A stretch of 64,000 nt of DNA from Struthio camelus (GCF_040807025.1 NC_090942.1:204870640-204934639); one strand, 5' to 3'; numbered from the stretch's first letter, positions 1-10,858 are shown. The notes: generated by a model from the sequence alone, not told the origin. Program-made: numbers and translations.

Positions 1-1674
1 TAGTAAAACTAAACTTGTCTGCCTAGGGCAAGGTTGGAAGGATTTAGTTTCCTTTTGGATGAATTCTGACAGATGATACAAATTTCCATCTTCCCCTCTT
101 CTTCCTCCTCCTCAACCCAGTCCTGACTGCTACGAAAGACTTTGGTATAGGTGGTGGCCAAGGCTCAGCCATTCTCAACCTGCTTGCCCGTCCTGGCACA
201 CCTCGACCTGCACCCAGCAGTGCCTGGGGTGCTTTCAGGCTCTGAGGCAGCTCTGCATGAAGCTGCAGATGGCTGGATGGGTGAAGGAGAAGAATTCAGC
301 CTTGCTCTAGGTTGAGTGTGACCAGCATTGGCTGTGTCCAGCTGAGGATGGAGATGCCATCAGCTGTCTGGGTAATGTGACACAGAGGAGATAGTCAGTC
401 TTTGTCCCCACCATTCTTCTGCCCAAAGAGGAATTGACCAACCTGGCAGACTTTGTGCTGGAAGGGAATGGAAAAGCTGTTTCCCTGCTGCTGTCTAGGC
501 ACGCTGGCTTATCCATCACCCCACATGTTCTCCACTTTAAATCTGAACGTGGAGTTTTCTTTTTGTGTGGGAGGATAAAGACAGGAAAAGGCAGAGGGGT
601 CAGGTATGACCCTACCACTGCACTCCTCCCTCTTTGATAGAATCTGTGGAGGTCATCTCCGAAGAGAAACTGAACCCCAGGCAGTTTTTTTTGGCAGTGT
701 TGGCTCTTTTCTGGGGCAGGGGGAAGGGCTCTTGCTCTCTTGGGGAGGCAAATTCGAGTGAGTGTTTTTGACTGTCCAGCTCAGGGGTGACTGAATGAAC
801 TGGTTAATCAGTGTTACTCAGCCTGGCTCTGGTGTGTGTGCTGGGAGGACAGCTGCTTTCCCCATAGCCCCATCATATGAAACTCCATTCTGGTTACCCC
901 TTTGCTGCAACAAAAGCCCTCCAAGACCATCTCTCCTGCCCAAATCAGCTTGGCTCTTCATCTCTGAACACCTTGATTTGAACACCTTTCTCTCAAAGAG
1001 GTTCTGATTTGGTCTCTGACAGCTCCTCCAGCTCCCTGCCTTCACTCGTCAGTCCCCTCTCCTCTCGTCTCCTGTGGGCAGCTCACTCCAGCCCTGTGCT
1101 GCACAGCCCAGAGGCCCAGGCTACTGGGCTTTAACTGTATCCCCCTCTCCCATGGCTCGAGAGGATTGTGCAGGGCCATAAGCTCTTGGCCTCCTTCCTT
1201 CCTTCCCCCATCGCCATAGGATGGAAACATCCCTCCCCCATACTATCCCCTTAAGGGTAGGATGGTCCCTGTGCTGAGCAGCTCCTATGGACCCTCCTTT
1301 CCCTGCTTTGCTATGGGATATGTCTGACCACTGACCCTTAGCAGCCCCATTTTGTGGGCTTATACTCACTCCTACCTCCCTAGACCTATTAAAGGCCCTT
1401 GTCCCTGCACGGAACATCTGTGGTGTGTCTAAATCACCTCTCCTTGTCTACTGCTCTTTTCAAGGGTGGAAGGCAGTTACTGCCTGTTAAGGGATGTTAT
1501 AAGGGACACTGCATCCAGCAGGCTCTGGGATCCCAGAATTCCTCCTGTGTGGCTGCTGGAGCCCAGCCCCGTGCACCTGGCAACCCAGAGGTCTCTCCGC
1601 CCTAGGCTGATGGACGTGGCTGCTGCTCTCCCATTTACTGGTTCAAGCAGTAGCAAGGCTCAGCACGTATCCCA
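1..1674. other. no gene recognised
   Basis: Unique-looking sequence with only short overlapping open frames, none with a recognisable domain or paired splice sites. A minus-strand remnant of coding sequence cannot be excluded at the window edge. Confidence 0.5.
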
Positions 1675-1680
1675 GACACA

Positions 1681-1740
<60 letters not shown>

Positions 1741-1801
1741 TACATACATACATACATACATACACACAAGAACACACAGACACACACACACACACACATA
1801 C
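1675..1801. repeat. (CA)n microsatellite with internal (CATA)n
   Basis: A CA dinucleotide run of about 60 bp passes into CATA tetranucleotides (about 1733-1764), then back to CA. The open frames across it on both strands are made of the repeat itself and are not genes. Confidence 0.95.
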
Positions 1802-2006
1802 AGAGGACACTGACATAACCAGCTACACAGACTGCCACAAACAAGGTGCTGCCTTCAGCAACACCCACATATAACACAACCGGAACTCACATGAAACGTT
1901 AAGTATAGATAGTTGAGTTCCCTTCCACCTCTCCGGTTAGTCAAGATTGAGGTTCACTAGGAAAGCACATGCACCCTCATTCTCTAGTTCACAAGCCTAT
2001 GTGCCT

Positions 2007-2310
2007 TTGTGGATCCCTCAAATATCAGCACAGCCTTTCTGTCCATCTAATATCCCTGCCCGGATCCTGAGCCCCCAAAACATACCCACTATAGCTTGCC
2101 ATCTAGTCCAGCTTGGTGCTTGCTAGCAGACAGATTCATGCACTCACTTATCTCGCAAAGACCTCCGCACTTGTGGATCCTCAAATATCAGCATGGTCTT
2201 CTGTCTGTTTGATATCCTTGCTCAGATCCTGGGCCCCCTTACCCGCTGTACTGGCCTCCTACTCATTGGCTAGTCCAGCTTGAAGCTTGCAAGCAAATGC
2301 ACACTCACAC
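2007..2310. repeat. tandem repeat, 164-bp period, about two copies
   Basis: The string ttgtggatcc starts at 2007 and again at 2171. The following about 140 bp aligns between copies, sharing tcaaatatcagca, gatatcc/taatatcc, tagtccagctt and a gcaaatgcac-type end. Divergence is moderate, so the duplication is not recent. Confidence 0.7.
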
Positions 2311-2389
2311 ATCCACACAAATGCACACCCACACATCAATGCACACAAGTTGGGGGAAAAACAAACACTCTGCCCCCATTTCCCCCCAC

Positions 2390-2795
2390 AGCAATTGGTG
2401 CCCAGACACACACGAGCACTCTGACCCATGGTCCCTGCTGCAGCTGCTGACACTGAGACCCTCACTTCACTCATCATAGTCCCTCCAGTAGCTGGCCTGC
2501 AGGACAGGCAGGCCCAATGACCCCTGGTCCCACTCCAATGGCTGACACTGGGATGCTCACCCACTCTACTTTGCTGGCACCAGAGACACAGGGGCCACCA
2601 TTGCTCAGTGTGTGACTCCAGTTGCTGGCCCCAATCCACTTCACTCCTGTCTCTCCAGTTGCTGGCACTGAGACTCTCACTTGCTGCAGTTGCAGCACCA
2701 CAGTCACAGGGGCCACTATCCCCCTTGGGTCTGACTCCAGTTGCTGGCCCAAATTCACTCACTCTTGTCTCTCCAGTTGCTGGCACCTAGACTTC
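2390..2795. repeat. minisatellite-like array, about 122-bp period
   Basis: ttgctggccc occurs at about 2622 and 2742 within aligned units containing caggggccac, gtctctccag and ttgctggcac. A more degenerate unit precedes them from about 2390. The minus strand carries a 175-codon open frame through the array, but it is repeat-derived with no recognisable domain. The array abuts the LTR-like block at 2800-3033. Confidence 0.65.
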
Positions 2796-2799
2796 AAAG

Positions 2800-3033
2800 C
2801 ACTTGCACGTGGGGCAAAGAGTAAGATTACACAAAAAAATATTTAAGAAAGGATTTAATAACAGGATAGGCTAGACTGTGGTTATCAGGTGCAGGTCTTG
2901 ATCAGACGTGTGTACTGACTGGCAGCTGCTTACATGTGACCCGCCTCTTCTATACTCCTTTCCCTTTTATACTCTTTTTCCCTTTCTGCTCTTCAGAAAG
3001 TTTTGCGTAGTCTCACATTCCCCCTCCCCCCCC
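2800..3033 (-). mobile_element. LTR-like fragment on the minus strand
   Basis: Read on the minus strand: a polypurine run (about 3033-3020), then TGTGAGACTACG, a TATAAAA box at 2971-2965, and an ATTAAA polyA-type signal at 2859-2854 followed by a T-rich and GT-containing stretch. The order and the roughly 110-bp TATA-to-signal spacing suit a retroviral LTR with a short R region. U3 would be only about 45 bp, which is short, and no partner LTR or gag/pol sequence is seen. This could be a truncated solo LTR or an unrelated promoter-like run. Confidence 0.3.
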
Positions 3034-3186
3034 AATCTAAAAACTCTCATGTTTATGTTGTTTCCTCTTTATCAGTTACAAAGCCCAGGTTGGCCATGCC
3101 TGCAGTTTCTTTATGGTTCATCAGTTAGTGACTGAAGGAATTGCTCTTTGCTATTGTCTTTGGTATCACTCGTCTAACAAACAGGT

Positions 3187-3248
3187 TTGTGTCCGTGTGT
3201 CCGTGTCCATGTGTCCGTGTCCGTGTGTCCGTGTCCGTGCGTGTGCGT

Positions 3249-3288
<40 letters not shown>
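3187..3288. repeat. (GTGTCC)n / (GT)n compound microsatellite
   Basis: A hexanucleotide GTGTCC-type run grades through GTGTGC into a pure GT run ending near 3288. The open frames over it consist of repeat-derived Val/Cys or Thr/His runs. Confidence 0.95.
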
Positions 3289-3289
<1 letters not shown>

Positions 3290-3429
3290 GGGTTTATTGC
3301 TTCCCCTTTTACATATTGTCCCCTTTGCACTGAACAGGTGCTTGGACTGATAAGCTTATCAATGCAGGTGCTCTCACATTCCCCACATCCTTGCACTCCC
3401 CAAGTTTGTCTCCCCCTTTAGACTCCCCC

Positions 3430-4125
3430 TTGAGATGTAACTGATTGAGAGGGCTCAATCAGTTTGATTAATATCAGTTGATATTTATTGATTAAGCAAC
3501 ACACCTCTAAAAAACTCATAATACCTTAATTAGCTAATAAAAATACCTTTATTTGTAGCATTAATTCATAATTATACTACCACAAGTAATACTGAGTTAC
3601 AATTCTATTGCTTATAATTAATATTAATACTGATACACAATTATATTACCATAATGAAATCTTATAAATCACACACAGCTTTATTAAGTTGCAATTCTAT
3701 TACCTTTCATCCTGCATTTCGTATTAAGGTACAAGTCTATCCTGCCTAGAAAATACAGACAAAAGATAATACTGGAGGCCCCAGGACTTTAAACAGCTCA
3801 CCAGCGATCAACCACTGGTCACCAGAGGAATTCAGCCTTGGGAGCTGGGGGCAGTTTTGGGGGTACCAAAGAGAACAAAGTGGGGCACCAATGAGGAAGT
3901 ATAGCATGTACAGAGGTACATGGAAGGTCAGAACGGTCAGAAGCAAAGAACTGACCTGGGACAAATGAAAGGGTGGCTCTTGTCATCTCACTCAAGGTGG
4001 AGAGTCCCTACAGATGGGTATAACACAGGAATTCACTGCAGTTGTGAAGTTTGTCTGTGCTGTGCAAGTATCACTGCAGAGCCATGCCGCAGGGCTGCTG
4101 CTGCTACAGATATTTTGCTTTTGCT
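3430..4125. other. AT-rich spacer, no gene recognised
   Basis: Positions 3440-3730 are very AT-rich, with repeated ATTAATA/TTATAATTA-like words. The rest is unique sequence with no domain-bearing frame. Confidence 0.5.
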
Positions 4126-4131
4126 TTTATT
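4126..4131 (-). promoter_or_regulatory. possible polyadenylation signal for the RNF213-like gene
   Basis: The minus-strand AATAAA at this position is the best candidate I found downstream of the terminal exon stop, about 680 bp away and past the inserted repeat. The hexamer is common by chance in AT-rich DNA, so support is weak. Confidence 0.2.
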
Positions 4132-4329
4132 TTTAAGCCTGTTTTTGCTTAAAATCCTTTTGCTGCTTCGGGTAAGCTAGCACAGCTATCACAGCTTTTA
4201 GAAAAAAGCACAAGTACAGTACTGAGCATGAATGCAAGGCCATAAGGATGCCTTTTCCTACCACTCCCTCCCCCTTTTCAGTTAACTGTTGTTTTGGTAA
4301 CCTGCTCTGTAAATTGGATGCAGTAAATT

Positions 4330-4775
4330 GGTGACAAGCTGAATGGTTGGTGAGGAGATTCATGGCAGGAAGCAGCAGGAGTGGGCTGCTGCACAAAGGA
4401 AGATGAGCCAGGAGCTGAGGGTGACCCCAGCGCAGGCTGCACAGTGCCCTTACCAACCAAGGTGCAGTACTATAGAATCTGGGCAGAGCCAGGTTGGTGA
4501 AGTGACAAATTCTGTGACTGCCCACTGATCATCCAAAAAGGTGGGGTGGTGAGACAGGTCCAAGGTCAATCCAGGAAGTCCTATGCGTGACTCAGGATTG
4601 TCAGGGGACACAGCTGGATACAGGCACACCTACATCATAGCTCAGGCAGAGACTGAAGGCCCAGACCTAGCTTAAATGGAGTTCCTGGACCACTTGGCAG
4701 AAGGTGCATGGGTGGACATCCTAGCTGAGACTGGTCAGAACAATTAAGGCCCACTGGTGCACTCGGCTCTAACAA
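4330..4775 (-). repeat. unclassified interspersed repeat, copy 1
   Basis: The reverse complement starts near TTAGAGCCGAGTGCACC and shares its whole length with the plus-strand copy at 12138-12590. It lies just beyond the stop codon of the RNF213-like terminal exon. Any 3' UTR would run through it. A possible minus-strand AATAAA follows at 4126-4131. Family unknown. Confidence 0.5.
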
Positions 4776-4814
4776 CTGGGTCAGAGAAGGTGCAGGTGGG
4801 GAGCTTAGGGAGGG

Positions 4815-4992
4815 TCAGGTTGGCTTCTCCTGGCTATAGCTAGGGATGTACCATTTGCTGGTCTTCACAGCAGTCTTCCAGACAGAGACAACATCTTTCA
4901 GGAGAAGGTCTAGACTCAAAGTGCCTGTCAGGTTTGAAATGGAAGCATCATCTTGTCTGGCTTCCAAGAAGGATTTGAAGGTTTCCTTTAGC
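4815..4992 (-). pseudogene. RNF213-like terminal exon P: SVWKTAV C-terminus and stop
   Basis: The acceptor caccaacag completes a Gly codon with exon O (GG/G). The exon reads LKETFKSFLEARQDDASIS, then LSLDLLLKDVVSVWKTAVKT and SKWYIPS, stopping at 4815-4817 after 58 residues. RNF213 proteins end LR-[DE]-TL...-LL..C-VSVWKTA-x-x-x-KW. The motif and phase are both right, so this is the natural C-terminus of the gene. It lies about 1.7 kb from exon O because CR1s occupy the intron. Confidence 0.8.
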
Positions 4993-5120
4993 CTGTTGGT
5001 GAGACAGGTCATAACTGCAAGCATCTGGAGCACTGTCAACTTTCCAAACGCCCATGACCTTTGATGATCAATGCTGGCAGTCAGTGACAGTCAGCATTGG
5101 TGCCCCTGAGATGGCCTGGC

Positions 5121-5174
5121 ATCCAGAAGCCAGGCAGTATTCTCTGGGACATCTGGAAGCCAGGCAGTATTCTC
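5121..5174. repeat. short tandem duplication, about 30-bp unit
   Basis: The block with gaagccaggcagtattctc occurs twice in succession (starting near 5121 and 5151), differing at a few bases. No coding role is seen. Confidence 0.6.
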
Positions 5175-5597
5175 AAACACCGATGTGGGCAACTGATGGT
5201 CAACAGTACTCAACCAGCAGTTGGGACCTCCTCAAAGCAAAGCTCTCTGGGCTCCACTGACCGCCTCTCCCATCTCAGGTGTAACATGGCACCTCAAGCC
5301 TATCCCTACCCATGTTGATATAGCCCCAGCTCCTGTCTTCATGGGGTCTACCATGCTGTCACTGTGGCATTGGGAGCACTTTCTCATTCAAGAAACAGGC
5401 AAGAGGAGCTGCTGTAGCCATCTTCTTGCATTGGAGGTGTCTTGTAGGTCCTATGTTGAGGGACCTTTGTAGTTCCTTTCATTATCATTTTCTTTCAAGT
5501 TAGTGTTTTCTTTCCAATATTCTCCAGCCCTTTATAGCATGGGAGATTGGGAATCTCTAGCTGAAATCATTAGTAGATAATCATAATATTATCAATG

Positions 5598-6447
5598 ACA
5601 AATGCCAAGTCCCACATTTGGGACAGAGCAACCCCATGCAACAGTAAAAGCTGGAGACAGTCTGAGTAGATAGAACTTCTGCAGAAAAGGACCTGGGGTC
5701 CTGGTGGACAAGCTGAGCAAAAGTCAGCAGTGTGCCCTTGCAGCAATGAAGTCCAGCCATATACTGGACTGTATTAGTGTAAAAGTAGCCAGCAAGTCAA
5801 GGGAAGTGATTATTCCCCTCTCTTTGGCACTTGTGAAATCACATCTGCAGTACTTCCAGTACAAGAAAGACATGGACCCACTGGAGTGAGTCCAGCAGAA
5901 GGCTACCAAGATGTTTAGGGGGTCTAAGCACAGGACATACATACAAAGAGAAGCTGAGAAAACTGGGCTGTTCAGCATTCAGAAGAGAAGGTGAGGGAAG
6001 GCTCTAACGGCATCTTCAACTACCTAATGGGCTGGTGTCACGGAAGCATAGAATGGCCAAGGTTGGAAGGGACCTCTGGAGATCATCTAGTCCAACCCCC
6101 CTGCTCAAGTAGGGTCGTCTAGAGCATGCTGCACAGGATCGTGTCCAGGCAGTTTTTGAAGATTTCCAGAGAAGAAGACTCTCCGGCCTTTCTCTCTGGG
6201 CAACCTGTTCCAGTGCTGTCACCCTCACAGGAAAGAAGTTTTTCCTCATATTCCTCATATTGTTGCTGCCCTGCAACAGCTCAGAGTGGTGGTGGTATCT
6301 CCATCCTTGGAGATGGTCAGATCTCAACTGGACAAGGCCTTGAGCAATCTGCTGTAGCTTTGAAGTCAGACTTGCTTGAACAGAGGGTTGGACTAAAAAC
6401 ATCCAAATGTCCTTCACAATGTAAATCTCCCATGACTCTATGATTTT
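5598..6447 (+). mobile_element. CR1 LINE, old copy, interrupted by a nested CR1
   Basis: The CR1 ORF2 3' part runs on the plus strand from about 5598 (FLxLGxxNPMQ-type text) through a SQQCALAAMK block at 5725 to about 6033. It resumes at about 6246 with the typical end of ORF2 and the 3' tail (gaacagctcagag... to the 'tgactctatgattt' octamer end at 6447). The reading frame is broken throughout. The two parts do not abut exactly, so some sequence was lost at the insertion. It lies in the intron between exons O and P of the RNF213-like remnant. Confidence 0.7.
6037..6245 (-). mobile_element. CR1 LINE 3' fragment nested in an older CR1
   Basis: This is about 200 bp of antisense CR1 tail, starting with the one-octamer end catagaat and the ggttggaagggacctctgg block, through the leucine-rich end of ORF2. 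It is strongly 5'-truncated at about 6245, as is usual for CR1. Its flanks are plus-strand CR1 sequence on both sides, so it inserted after the outer copy. Confidence 0.75.
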
Positions 6448-6736
6448 TATTGGTTCTCTTGCTTTCCCAGGGCATGCCTGAGGGCTGTACAGATGAACGG
6501 AAGATGCTGGGGTTTTGGCTGTATTTTACTCCCAATTCTCTTTTCCTGGGCATCATGTACAGACTCGATGATGCTCTTCACGGCTGCAGTAATTCCTGCT
6601 TTTAGAAAGCACGGCCCTGCTCTCCAGCATGGTTCAAGAGTCCACTTCAAAAGGGAACTGAAAAAGTAGCCTCTCCATCTGGGTCTAAAGAGTTGCTATG
6701 TTCCTCTGGAGCAAACCAGGAGAAACCTGCACTCAC

Positions 6737-6865
6737 CCCCACAGTGGATCAAAGCTATCCAATGGCACAATGATCATCTTGTGGAGTTCAATGAGGAATA
6801 AGTCCAAACTGACTACAGAGAGTGCGAGCCTTCTCCTTCTCTGCATCCAACTCCATGTGGTACTG
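6737..6865 (-). pseudogene. RNF213-like exon O: LFLIELHKMI exon, frameshifted
   Basis: Acceptor tacctgag and entry phase 0 give QYHMELDAEKEKARTLCSQ, matching the family's Y-x-x-[DE]-L..E....L segment. The frame then hits TGA at 6788-6790. One base further along, the alternative frame reads SLDLFLIELHKMIIVPLDSF and DPLWG, as in the family's [GM]LD-x-FLLE-[LM]-HE-x-I. A +1 insertion, or 2-bp deletion, near 6802-6811 separates the halves. The donor TGGGG/gtgagt in phase 2 fits exon P. Confidence 0.7.
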
Positions 6866-7293
6866 CTCAGGTACCAAACAGAAGGGATTCTGCAATGACA
6901 CACAGCATCAGCAAGAGGAAGGCCTGGGACTTCCTGCAAAGACCATCTGAAAGCTATATCTGATGGAGGAGGTAGAACTGAGACTCTCTCTGTTTCCTGG
7001 CTTTCACGCAGGGTCACCAGAGACCACAGTACCAGCTGCTGATGCAACCCAGGCCAGAAAGCACCATTGCACCTAGCACAAAATCTTTTGAATGGCCCTT
7101 TGCCAGGGGTCTTGCTCCTTGCATGACTGAAGTAGATGAATATTGCTTGGCTCTAGCTAAATTGTGAAACACCCAATTTTCCTATTTTTTCCTAAAAATT
7201 TCCAAAGTTTTCCACAGAAAACCAACTTTGTCAAAAAGTTTCTCTTAATTCCCCTAGGTCAGACCCTTTCCTGAGCGAGGCTGTTTCCCTCAC

Positions 7294-7430
7294 CTGATTC
7301 ATCTGCACCAGCAGCACTGATCTCTTTGCTGACGGTGTCTGCCACAGAGACAGGATGTGCTTCAGCCGGGTGCTTGGTACCATGTCGGGGAAGAGAATAC
7401 GGGTGGGTAGGCGTTCAACCAGTTCCTGCT
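7294..7430 (-). pseudogene. RNF213-like exon N: LKHILSLWQ exon
   Basis: The acceptor tttttgaag joins exon M in phase 1. The exon reads QELVERLPTRILFPDMVPST, then RLKHILSLWQTPSAKRSVLL to donor AATCAG/gtgagg in phase 0. The LKH-x-[IV]-SLWQ-x-[LP]-SA-[HR]-[KR] block is a hallmark near the RNF213 C-terminus. The exon is fully open. Confidence 0.8.
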
Positions 7431-7564
7431 CTTCAAAAAGGCCATGACTGAGATGGCCATGTTCTGGGTTAGCTCACACACAAGCGCATGAATTGAAGGT
7501 GGTGCTGGGGAATAGAAAAGTTTGGCTGATTACTCTTTCATTACAAGCACAGCTCCTTGCTTAC

Positions 7565-7765
7565 CAGCACATCTCTGAACTGCTTTGCACTTGCGTCCAT
7601 TTTCAGCTTGTTTTTTGACATAATCAGACAACTGGTGTTCTGGGTCCCCACTGGTCAGGGCCAGGAACTCAGCAGCCAGTTTCAAGGTGGCAAGCGTTTG
7701 GGAAATAGCATTCACTGACTGGGCCTCGTCCATGATGCATTTAAGTTGGTTCACGCCAGTGATTC
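7565..7765 (-). pseudogene. RNF213-like exon M: LKLAAEFLALTSGDP exon
   Basis: Acceptor cctattgacag, phase 1 in and phase 1 out (GCTG/gtaagc). The exon reads QSVNAISQTLATLKLAAEFL, then ALTSGDPEHQLSDYVKKQ and KAVQRCA. The family has [AS]-L-x-x-[LV]-E-[IV]-[AT]-L-G-FL-[AS]-x-x-GGDP, a Y-x-x-D/K helix, then a KAL-x-[RK]-C helix. The match is clear and the exon is uninterrupted. Confidence 0.8.
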
Positions 7766-8599
7766 CTGTCAATAGGAGAAATGCATCCAGCCTATGGCTC
7801 TGACGCATGAGGTCCGGGTCCTGCAAGTGTGTCTGCTCAGCAAAGTGACTTCACAACTTTTGGGGCCAACTCTGCCCTCCTAACAGAGGGAGGCATAGAG
7901 ATACCTGAATCATGTCCAGGGTTTGCATGGGCAAGACAGACTCTACAAGGACATGGGTTCCCCAACCTAGTTGCAAGTGGGAAACAGAACTCAACAGTCA
8001 CCACCTCTGCTGCTCTGTCACACAAGTGCATAATATGCTGTGATCTCCCTATCCCCTTGGTTTAGACACTTGTGCAGGTGGATTCATCCAAGTGGGTTGC
8101 TTATAGACTCCCTTTAGAGACAGCAAAGAGAATGGACTCCTTCTGAGGCTCCAGCCAACAGCCTGATTTACACTTGGACCCTTTTGCACATCCTTCAGGT
8201 CTCAGACTCTTTGCTGAGCTCTCTGTCCCCTGGGATGGCTTAATAAGCATTGCATGGCACAAGAAAGCTTGGATGGAAAAAGGATACCCAGCTCTTTTCC
8301 TACCTGAGGCAGCAGTTCTCTCACTTTTGTCTTTGTGGAATGCAGAGTCTTCACATTGTTCAGTGCAATTGATATAGAGCTGTCTGGAAAGCAAACTGGT
8401 TATGAACACACAAAGTGTCACTTGGCATAGGCCAATAGGAAAACCCATGGACAAGAGGACACAGCTGCCCATATCTTGGCGGCAGGGCTAGGGCAATGAC
8501 AGTCACATGTTTTGGAGGTACAGGGGAGGAAGAAACAGCAACAGGCAATTCAGATGAAATATATAGGGAGACACTACTTGGGCATGCAGGGATGGAGTT

Positions 8600-9805
8600 A
8601 GGAAAACCAAAGCTCAGCTGAGTTGAAACTGGTGAGGATTGTGAAGGACAACAAGAAATGTCTCTGTAAGTACCTCAGCAGCTAAAGGAAGACCACGTAA
8701 AATCTGGACCCACTGCCCAAATCAGAAGGACAGGGGACCTTCTGACAAAGGATATGGAAAAGGCTGAGTTACTCAAGGTTTTCTTTGCCTCAGTTGTTAC
8801 TGGGAAGGTCTGCTCTTGGTTTTCTGTGGCTGCTAGCAAAGTTCTGCAGCACAGAGAGTGTCACAGAGGAAGCAGAATGAGTTAGGGACTACTGAGATTA
8901 GCTAAGCATACACAGGTTCATGGGACCAGGTAAGATGCATCCAGTGGTGCTGAAGGAATTGGCTGACATCATTAAGATATTTCACAATAACAGGTATGAC
9001 ATCTCAGCAAGTTTGTGGATGATAACAAATTGGGGAGAGCAATTGACATGCTGGACAGTAGGTCTGCATTCAAAGGGGTCTTGACAGACTGGAGAAATGG
9101 GCTGACATGAAGATCAGCAAAGGCAAATTCAAAAATCCTGCAGCTGCGATGGAAAAATCCTGAGCAACAGTATAGGCTGGGAGCAGACTGGCTAGGGGGC
9201 AGCTTTGCAGAAAAGACCTAGGCATCCTGGTGAACAGCAAGTTGAACATAAGTCAGCAGTGTGCTTTTATGGTGAAGAAGGCCTTCTTCACACCAGGCTC
9301 TATTAGCAAAAGTGTAGCCAGCAGGGTGAGGGAAGTGATTCTTTCCATCTGTTCAGCCCTTATGAGATCGCATCTGAATACTGTGTCCAGTTTGGGGCTC
9401 TCCAGTACAAGAGAGATTGACAAATTGAAGTCAGTCCAGCAGAGGCCAACAAGACGATTTAGGGGCTGGAGAACAGGATGTAGGGGGATGCAGAAGAGAG
9501 CTCTCAGGGGAGGATATGACTGTTCTTGTACTACTGAAAGCGAATTACAGAAGACATTAGGTACAAGGGGCAATCAGGAAATTCCTAATTAAGCATAAAG
9601 AGACATTTTTCACAGAGAGGGTGGTCAAACATTGGAACAGAGGGCAAGTGAGGTGGTGAATCTCTAACCTTGGAGATTTACAAAACTCAGCTGCACAAGG
9701 CCCCGAGCAACCTGCCCTTGCTTTGAAGTCAGGCCTACCTGGAGAAAAGGGTTGGACTGGAAACCTCCAGAGTTCCCTCCAACCAAAATCTTTCAGTTTC
9801 TTTGT
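8600..9805 (+). mobile_element. CR1 LINE, old copy with RT core deleted
   Basis: Positions 8600-8990 follow the CR1 region between endonuclease and RT (GKVLQ..FFASV-like text, then a KDMEKAEVL-type stretch around 8740-8800). The sequence jumps at about 9000 to the segment after the RT catalytic YADD/FADD region, and runs through the 'SQQCA' block at 9250 to the 3' tail ending near 9805. The central RT domain is missing and frames are broken by many stops. It lies in the intron between exons L and M of the RNF213-like remnant, in the opposite orientation to it. Confidence 0.75.
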
Positions 9806-10104
9806 GATTGTTTACCGCTAATCATCTCTCCTCTCAAGCATGTGACCCCCAATTACTACTTTACAGCTATGTTATAATGTCCTTGAACACCTTTTCCCAC
9901 CCACTCGTAGCCAAATTTTCACATTTCTCAAAGCCAGACACCCAGTAGACATGACATAAGAGCAATCTGTGGCAACCAGCAGTCATAAGAGAGCCCTGGT
10001 GTAGCTTACTTAACCACCTGAGGGTTATAGGAAGTTATTTCAGTTTTTAAGAGGCTGAAGAGACTTAGCAGCAGTGGACTAAATCCACTGCTGTCCTGCA
10101 GGAC

Positions 10105-10173
10105 TTGATTTGTGAGGCATGCGGATCTGACCTCCCTCTTCAGATGGGAATAATCACTTGCAACTCTGGTCAC
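10105..10173 (-). pseudogene. possible RNF213-like exon L: TRVASDYSHLKREVRS
   Basis: A good acceptor (agctcccag) in the correct phase 0 is followed by VTRVASDYSHLKREVRSACL. This echoes the family's [LV]-x-R-x-[DE]-R-x-Y-x-x-[LI]-[FK]-x-[DE]-V-[RK] segment. No strong donor in the phase needed by exon M is visible, so the low-coordinate boundary is approximate. Splicing to M may be lost, or the true exon may have diverged. Confidence 0.35.
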
Positions 10174-10662
10174 CTGGGAGCTTCTAGAGGAAATTTCCTG
10201 AGGGCTAATGTGAGTCAATGGAGATAGACACCACAGCAGGAGACAGGTTCCTCCAAAATGGTTTAGAATCCCACATTAGATTCCAGCCTGATCCTGTGAC
10301 CTGGAACTCAACTTTCTTGAGTTTCCTTAGACAGCAGCCAGCTTTTCCTTGGTTATTAGGAAATCCAGGCCAACATCCCCTTCAGGCTTTGAATACAAAG
10401 GGTTGTACAAGCTCACATTGCCTTTCATACCATCAGGGTTTGCTGACTGCAGCCTGTTTTTTGGCCACACAACTCGGTTACAATCCAAGGAATGCAGATA
10501 GATGCAAAGTGGTGAGCTGCTGACATACATGAGCCTTCATCTGAGTTTGCTCCAGATCTGCAGAGGCAAGTACCAGGTGCTAGAAATAGAATCCCACACC
10601 CATTGCTAGCCTGAGACGTTGCAATTTGGCTTGTGCTAAAAAGTGCATTGCACTAAACTCAC

Positions 10663-10858
10663 CTGAAGTTTGAGACTGGGTTTCCCACTGATGACATGCT
10701 GGGTCACTTGCCGTTGCAATGTCTGGAAGTCAAAATGGGTTGTCTTGGTCCTATCTTCTTCTATCAAATACTGGAAGTTGGCCAGTGCTAGAGTGACCAG
10801 ATCAGTCTCAGTTACCTTCAGTACAGAGGATGGCTTCACTTCTTCTGCAGAGGTGGTC
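10663..10858 (-). pseudogene. RNF213-like exon K: FDFQTLQRQV..GKP exon
   Basis: From acceptor ctcccag the phase-2 join to exon J gives TTSAEEVKPSSVLKVTETDL, then VTLALANFQYLIEEDRT and HFDFQTLQRQVTQHVISGKP. The donor is CTTCAG/gtgagt in phase 0. RNF213 proteins have L-x-x-L-[IL]-x-x-x-[NQ]-x-QY, then [EF]D[LF]..[IL]Q.QV......GKP at this point. This is one of the most convincing matches in the window. The exon is fully open. Confidence 0.8.

Noticed and set aside
2259..2786. 175-codon minus-strand open frame.
   Set aside because: Lies within the tandem array; its openness follows from repeat units lacking stops in that frame.
6447..6650. Minus-strand open frame downstream of exon O, first considered as the last RNF213-like exon.
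   Set aside because: No family motif, and the true terminal exon with SVWKTAV and the correct phase is at 4815-4992.
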